Positions 58,321 through 64,000 of a stretch of DNA of 64,000 bases are shown here, piece by piece. A program made the position numbers and the translations under genes. The stretch covers positions 2,356,001 to 2,420,000 of the forward strand of contig NZ_WWHU01000001.1 in assembly GCF_009862785.1 (NCBI RefSeq), given 5' to 3'. The notes beneath the pieces were generated by a model. The model worked only from the letters and a program-made list of their open reading frames with translations, was not told where the DNA came from and did not search any database. Every line of letters begins with the position of its first letter. The stretch's first letter is position 1. Origin of the DNA: Gordonia sp. SID5947 (GTDB lineage Bacteria > Actinomycetota > Actinomycetes > Mycobacteriales > Mycobacteriaceae).

Positions 58321-58889
58321 AGCCAGGTGTCCCCTCCGGTCCAGGTGAGAAAGTTCTCGAGTTCGGCCTGCGCGGGTGTCACACGCGGGTGTTCGGTGGA
58401 CAGGTAACCGCCGCGATAGAACAGCAACGGCTTGTCCTGCAGCACCTCCCCGAGGGTCTGCGCCCGACCGATCACGATGTGATGGTCTCCGCCGTCGGTC
58501 ACCCGCTCGACATCGCACTCCACCCAGGTGAGCCCGTGCCGGATCACCGGCAATCCGGCCGGCGACGGATCCCAAGTGATGGTGCGGAACTTGTCGTCAC
58601 CCGGTGCGCCGAACGCGGCGCTGACGTCCTGCTGCCGGTTGGACAGCACGTTGACGCAGAACTTGCCCGTCTGTTCGATGACCTTCCAACTCCGCGAGGT
58701 CTTCATCGGGCAGAAGAGCACGAGCGGTGGGTCAAGCGACAACGCGGCGAAAGACTGGCACGCGAATCCGACGGGCGCCCCGTCCTCTCCGACCGTCGTG
58801 ATGACGGTGACGCCGGTACAGAATTGGCCCATCGCCGTCCGGAACTGCCGTGTGTCGAAGTCCGCGGATCCGTAAGGGGTGCGCGTCAT
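58317..58889 (-). CDS. hsaB: Flavin reductase component of 3-HSA monooxygenase, HsaB
   Basis: A 190-residue flavin reductase supplying reduced FMN/FAD to HsaA in the 4-hydroxylation of 3-HSA. The core FRTAMGQFCTGVTVITT, VGFACQSFAALSLDPPLVLFCP, SRSW and FCVNVLSNRQQDVS match mycobacterial HsaB closely. ATG 58889 (MTRTPYG) is one base after the hsaC stop and gives the family length. The ATG at 58919 is an alternative that would overlap hsaC. Confidence 0.93.
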   Translation of the reverse strand: MTRTPYGSADFDTRQFRTAMGQFCTGVTVITTVGEDGAPVGFACQSFAALSLDPPLVLFCPMKTSRSWKVIEQTGKFCVNVLSNRQQDVSAAFGAPGDDKFRTITWDPSPAGLPVIRHGLTWVECDVERVTDGGDHHIVIGRAQTLGEVLQDKPLLFYRGGYLSTEHPRVTPAQAELENFLTWTGGDTWL

Positions 58890-58890
58890 A

Positions 58891-61183
<2,293 letters not shown>

Positions 61184-61250
61184 CTCGCCCGCTCCTACTC
61201 GTTGCTCGACGACCGTCGTGGTCGCCCCTGGTTCTCGTCCGTCTTGAGAT

Positions 61251-61264
61251 TAGAACACGTTCTC
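61251..61264. promoter_or_regulatory. KstR-type operator upstream of hsaA
   Basis: TAGAACACGTTCTC agrees with TnnAACnnGTTnnA except for the last base (C for A). It is 68 bases before the hsaA ATG, in the divergent region shared with kshA. Confidence 0.7.
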
Positions 61265-61342
61265 ATTTATGTCGAGCACTGGGACTTTGGGCCGATTGCC
61301 TGCCCTGATCTACGCCTCGGTGCGCGATTCGTTCCCCATTTT

Positions 61343-61356
61343 TGTAACATGTTCTA
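61343..61356. promoter_or_regulatory. KstR-type operator upstream of kshA
   Basis: TGTAACATGTTCTA fits TnnAACnnGTTnnA exactly, 65 bases before kshA, and overlaps a -10-like TAGTAT at 61355-61360. KstR represses kshA in mycobacteria and rhodococci, which supports the call. Confidence 0.85.
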
Positions 61357-61420
61357 GTATTGGCAGTGAGCCGATTCGCACCGAACGGGCGAGTCACGCG
61401 TCAGATGACAGGAGTAATGG

Positions 61421-62632
61421 ATGTCTGCGACACCCGACACGAAGGCCGGCACAGCCCCCGCCGGTGACGATGTCGACGTCCGAGAGATCGATACGGGCGC
61501 GCCTCCCACGCGTTTCGCACGCGGCTGGCACTGCCTTGGCCTCGTGTCGGAGTTCACCGACGGCAAGCCACACTCGGTACAGATCTTCGGCACCAAGCTG
61601 GTGGTGTGGGCAGATCAGGACGGCAACGTGAACGTCCTCGACGCCTACTGCCGGCACATGGGCGGGGACCTCAGCCAGGGCAGCGTCAAGGACGGCAATG
61701 TCGCCTGCCCCTTCCACGGATGGCAATGGAAGGGCAACGGCCGGTGCGCCACCGTGCCGTATGCCAAGCGCAACCCGAAGCTCGCCAAGACGCGGGCATG
61801 GCCCACGATGACCCGCAACGGTCAGATATTTGTCTACAACGACCCCGAGGGCAACCCGCCGCCCGAGGAGAGCATCATCCCGGATCTCGAAGAGGTCGGC
61901 TCCGACGAGTGGACCGACTGGACCTGGAACCGGATCGTGATCGAGGGATCCAACTGCCGCGAGATCATCGACAACGTTGTCGACATGGCGCACTTCTACT
62001 ATGTCCACTTCGCGCTTCCCGACTACTTCAAGAACGTCTTCGAGGGCGAAGTCGCCGCGCAGTACATGAACTCGCACGGCCGTCCCGACGTCTCGCTGGG
62101 CACCAATTACGGCGACAGCCGCCTCGAGTCCATCGCCGCCTATTACGGCCCCTCGTACATGCTCAATCCGATGGTCCAGTACTACGGCGGCTATGCGGTG
62201 GAGACCATCCTGACCAACTGCCACTACCCGATCGACGCCAACTCGTTCGTGCTGATGTACGGCGTGATGGCCAAGGTCCCCGACGGTCTCACCGCCGAGC
62301 AGGCCTCGAAGATGGCCACGAAGATCTCCGCGGGTGTCGAGGTCGGCTTCCTCCAGGATGTCGAGATCTGGAAGAACAAGACGCGGATCGACAACCCGCT
62401 CCTCGTCGAAGAGGACGGGCCGGTCTACCAACTGCGCCGTTGGTACGAGCAGTTCTACGTCGACAAGGCCGACGTCAGCGAGGAGATGACCCAACGCTTC
62501 GAGTACGAGATCGACACCGAGAAGGCACTCGAGAGCTGGGGCGTCGAGATCCAGGAGAACCTGCGCCGTCAGGAGGAGGAAGCCGAGACCGGCGGCCGCG
62601 ACGCCGAATCCTCGGAGAAGGCCGAGGTCTGA
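61421..62632 (+). CDS. kshA: 3-ketosteroid 9-alpha-hydroxylase oxygenase, KshA
   Basis: A 403-residue Rieske oxygenase that, with the reductase KshB, hydroxylates C9 of 3-ketosteroids and so opens ring B. The Rieske ligands are C77, H79, C96 and H99 (YCRHMGGDL and ACPFHGW). The catalytic iron site NVVDMAHFYYVH has H191 and H196. The sequence from WHCLGL to the C-terminal GVEIQENL matches known KshA. The acidic C-terminal tail is longer than in M. tuberculosis. AGGAG precedes the ATG, and a perfect KstR box lies upstream. Confidence 0.96.
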   Translation: MSATPDTKAGTAPAGDDVDVREIDTGAPPTRFARGWHCLGLVSEFTDGKPHSVQIFGTKLVVWADQDGNVNVLDAYCRHMGGDLSQGSVKDGNVACPFHGWQWKGNGRCATVPYAKRNPKLAKTRAWPTMTRNGQIFVYNDPEGNPPPEESIIPDLEEVGSDEWTDWTWNRIVIEGSNCREIIDNVVDMAHFYYVHFALPDYFKNVFEGEVAAQYMNSHGRPDVSLGTNYGDSRLESIAAYYGPSYMLNPMVQYYGGYAVETILTNCHYPIDANSFVLMYGVMAKVPDGLTAEQASKMATKISAGVEVGFLQDVEIWKNKTRIDNPLLVEEDGPVYQLRRWYEQFYVDKADVSEEMTQRFEYEIDTEKALESWGVEIQENLRRQEEEAETGGRDAESSEKAEV

Positions 62633-62636
62633 GGCG

Positions 62637-63038
62637 ATGACGCGGGCGGCCGAGCGCAACGGGGGCACAGGGTCATCGGATTGGGCCAAGGCGCCCGATT
62701 TCCATGCCGATCCCGACCGGCGCGCGGCCGTCCACCAAGCCACCGAACGCGACCGCGATCATTACCTGCGCGGTGGGATGCGGGAGATCGAATGCCGTAG
62801 CTGTCATGCCTGCGTACTCGTGAAGAAGACCAGTTCGTTCCACACGAGCGTGCAATGGAACACGGAGGCGCGCGCCAGGTGTGACCACCTCGAACCCGAC
62901 CACAGCACCGGCCGAGCTCTCCTGCCGGGGGCGATGATGCCGACCTGCCCACGGATGTCGGCCAGCATCGACCATGGGGTGGCAGAGGGGATCATTCCGG
63001 ATCAGTCACCGGAAACCGATCCCGACGGCTACTGGTGA
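62637..63038 (+). CDS. Conserved small protein next to kshA (Rv3527-like by position)
   Basis: A 133-residue protein starting 4 bases after the kshA stop. The core CRSCHACVLVKKTSSFHTSVQW has a C-x-x-C-x-x-C-like cluster that could bind a metal; C and H residues recur at RCDHLE and PTCPRM. In M. tuberculosis a protein of similar size lies directly beside kshA (Rv3527), so it is probably its counterpart. The function is unknown; co-expression with KshA suggests a role in steroid hydroxylation. Confidence 0.75.
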   Translation: MTRAAERNGGTGSSDWAKAPDFHADPDRRAAVHQATERDRDHYLRGGMREIECRSCHACVLVKKTSSFHTSVQWNTEARARCDHLEPDHSTGRALLPGAMMPTCPRMSASIDHGVAEGIIPDQSPETDPDGYW

Positions 63039-63076
63039 CTTGCCCCACGGGCCACTCCAGTAACTCCCGTCCCGAT

Positions 63077-63093
63077 CTCAACCAAAGGTTGAG
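63077..63093. terminator. Short perfect hairpin after the kshA operon
   Basis: CTCAACC-AAA-GGTTGAG, a 7-base stem with 3-base loop, without a T-tract. It lies 38 bases after the preceding stop and 32 bases before the NlpC/P60 start. It may be a weak terminator or part of that gene's leader. Confidence 0.45.
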
Positions 63094-63125
63094 CCAATCC
63101 TGGCCGGTTCGGTCACTGTATTGGC

Positions 63126-63629
63126 ATGCAGATTCTTCGACGTCGTGTAGTCGGCATTGCGTGTGCGGCCGGCATTGCGATCGGCGCGTCAGTTGCGGCG
63201 CAGCCCCTTGCCCTCGCAGACACCGGTTCGGCCGGTTCGTCGGGGTCGGTGGAGATCTACCTGCCGATATCGACGCCGGCGGGGATACAGGCACTCAACG
63301 CCGCGGTGACGCAGATAGGCAAGCCGTACAAGTGGGGCGGGACCGGGCCGAACTCCTGGGACTGCTCGGGACTCGTGCAATGGGCCTTCCGAACGGCCGG
63401 AATCCAACTCCCCAGGGTCAGCCAGCAGCAGGCCAGAGTGGGCCATGCGATCCCGATGCCGGCTCTGGCGCCGGGCGACATCATGATCTTCTGGCCGGAC
63501 GCCAGTCATGTGGGCATCTACGCGGGATTCGGTCAGGTGTTCAACGCCTACGGCCCCAACGGCGTGCCGATCGGATTCACACCCGTCGACCGCATGCCGC
63601 CGATCAAGACGATCCGTCGGATCGGTTAG
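63126..63629 (+). CDS. Secreted NlpC/P60 peptidase (peptidoglycan hydrolase)
   Basis: A 167-residue protein with a signal peptide (RRRVVGIACAAGIAIGASVAA, cleavage near QPLALADT) and an NlpC/P60 domain of about 110 residues. The catalytic Cys is C80 in SWDCSGLVQWAFRTAG and the His is H128 in DASHVGIYAG; PYKWGGTGP leads in. Relatives cut stem peptides during cell-wall remodelling (RipA/RipB group), often as the small single-domain form seen here. Confidence 0.9.
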   Translation: MQILRRRVVGIACAAGIAIGASVAAQPLALADTGSAGSSGSVEIYLPISTPAGIQALNAAVTQIGKPYKWGGTGPNSWDCSGLVQWAFRTAGIQLPRVSQQQARVGHAIPMPALAPGDIMIFWPDASHVGIYAGFGQVFNAYGPNGVPIGFTPVDRMPPIKTIRRIG

Positions 63630-64000
63630 CCACATCCGTCTGCGGGCCGGCATCAGCCGTGCCGTCGCGCCCGACGATCACCGTCGACATCATGAGGCCG
63701 ATCAGCACCACACTGACGACGAGGACCCCGACCAGTCCGTAGCCCACGGAGATGATCGGGGTGTCGGAGTCGACGGCGTCGGTGACCCGCGACTCGAACA
63801 GGTGCTTGCCGGGATCGGACAGCGTCACCACGGCGACGACCAGTGCAACCACCGCCCCCACGCCGACGACCACCACGGCCGGCCATCGCAACTCCGATCG
63901 CCACCAGGCCAGCGCCGCGGCGATCGCGATCACCACCCCGACGATGACGGTGACGAGACCCGGCCTGCGGGTCAGGTCTTCCAGGAACGCGACGTCCTCG
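63604..64000 (-). CDS. Membrane protein fragment, 5' end outside the window
   Basis: The frame is open from the window edge to TAA/TGA-type stop at 63604-63606; about 131 residues are visible. After EDLTRRPG come three hydrophobic segments (VTVIVGVVIAIAAALAW, WPAVVVVGVGAVVALVVAVV and VGYGLVGVLVVSVVLIGLMM). The tail is polar. It overlaps the end of the NlpC/P60 gene by 26 bases on the opposite strand. No family was recognised. Confidence 0.65.
   Translation of the reverse strand, partial: EDVAFLEDLTRRPGLVTVIVGVVIAIAAALAWWRSELRWPAVVVVGVGAVVALVVAVVTLSDPGKHLFESRVTDAVDSDTPIISVGYGLVGVLVVSVVLIGLMMSTVIVGRDGTADAGPQTDVANRSDGSS

Overview
The window comes from a high-GC actinobacterium of the Mycobacteriales, most like Gordonia or a close relative (Rhodococcus, Williamsia). 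The evidence is a complete mce-type lipid importer operon, KshA and HsaA/B/C steroid-degradation enzymes that match their mycobacterial counterparts along their length, KstR-type operator sequences, many GTG starts, many ATGA gene overlaps and several apparently leaderless promoters. The genus is an inference from gene content. No rRNA, tRNA, CRISPR array, insertion sequence or prophage was seen. No gene-free stretch exceeds 300 bases.

Layout. (1) 1-9.0 kb: a catabolic island with two paralogous Rieske oxygenases. Each is followed, with an ATGA overlap, by a ~110-residue companion of unknown function. Around them lie a ferredoxin reductase, an SDR, a TauD-type dioxygenase, a CMD-family protein, an amidohydrolase and a MarR regulator. 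A CAAGTACTTG palindrome, repeated twice in one promoter and once more (13 of 14) in the other, ties the two operons together. (2) 9.0-14.5 kb: aldehyde dehydrogenase, class III CoA-transferase, LLM flavin oxidoreductase and a two-subunit B12 acyl-CoA mutase with an unusual active site. (3) 14.7-22 kb: DtxR-type regulator, ACMSD-type amidohydrolase, a DAP-dehydrogenase-like oxidoreductase, a membrane protein, GDPD and purL. (4) 22-34.5 kb: a TetR regulator divergent from a P450-SDR-yrbEAB-mceABCDEF-Mce-associated operon. (5) 34.6-39.8 kb: sulfate activation (cysD-cysNC-cysQ), an IclR regulator and a secreted protein. (6) 39.85-44.0 kb: a crotonase plus three acyl-CoA dehydrogenases behind a KstR2-like site, ended by a strong hairpin. 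(7) 44.2-55.1 kb: an L-rhamnose operon (mutarotase, transporter, isomerase, aldolase-dehydrogenase fusion, kinase, FMN lactate dehydrogenase) with two LacI-type palindromes, then YrhK and DHA2 genes and a LacI regulator. (8) 55.1-64 kb: sulfotransferase, SDR, DUF1214 protein, hsaB, hsaC, hsaA, divergent from kshA and its small neighbour; then an NlpC/P60 protein and a membrane-protein fragment.

How the genes fit together. KshA, HsaA, HsaB and HsaC open the steroid A/B rings. The importer and the acyl-CoA dehydrogenase cluster fit lipid or steroid uptake and later ring or side-chain steps. The first two regions look like a pathway for an unidentified hydrophobic substrate: Rieske hydroxylation, alcohol oxidation, CoA transfer and carbon-skeleton rearrangement. 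The rhamnose genes give a complete route from L-rhamnose to DHAP and pyruvate.

Caution on quality. Five genes (reductase, mutase large subunit, mceC, mceF, cysD) are each broken by what looks like one missing base in a G/C run. The shared signature points to homopolymer errors in the sequence rather than true pseudogenes, so each is annotated as one gene with a probable artefactual frameshift.
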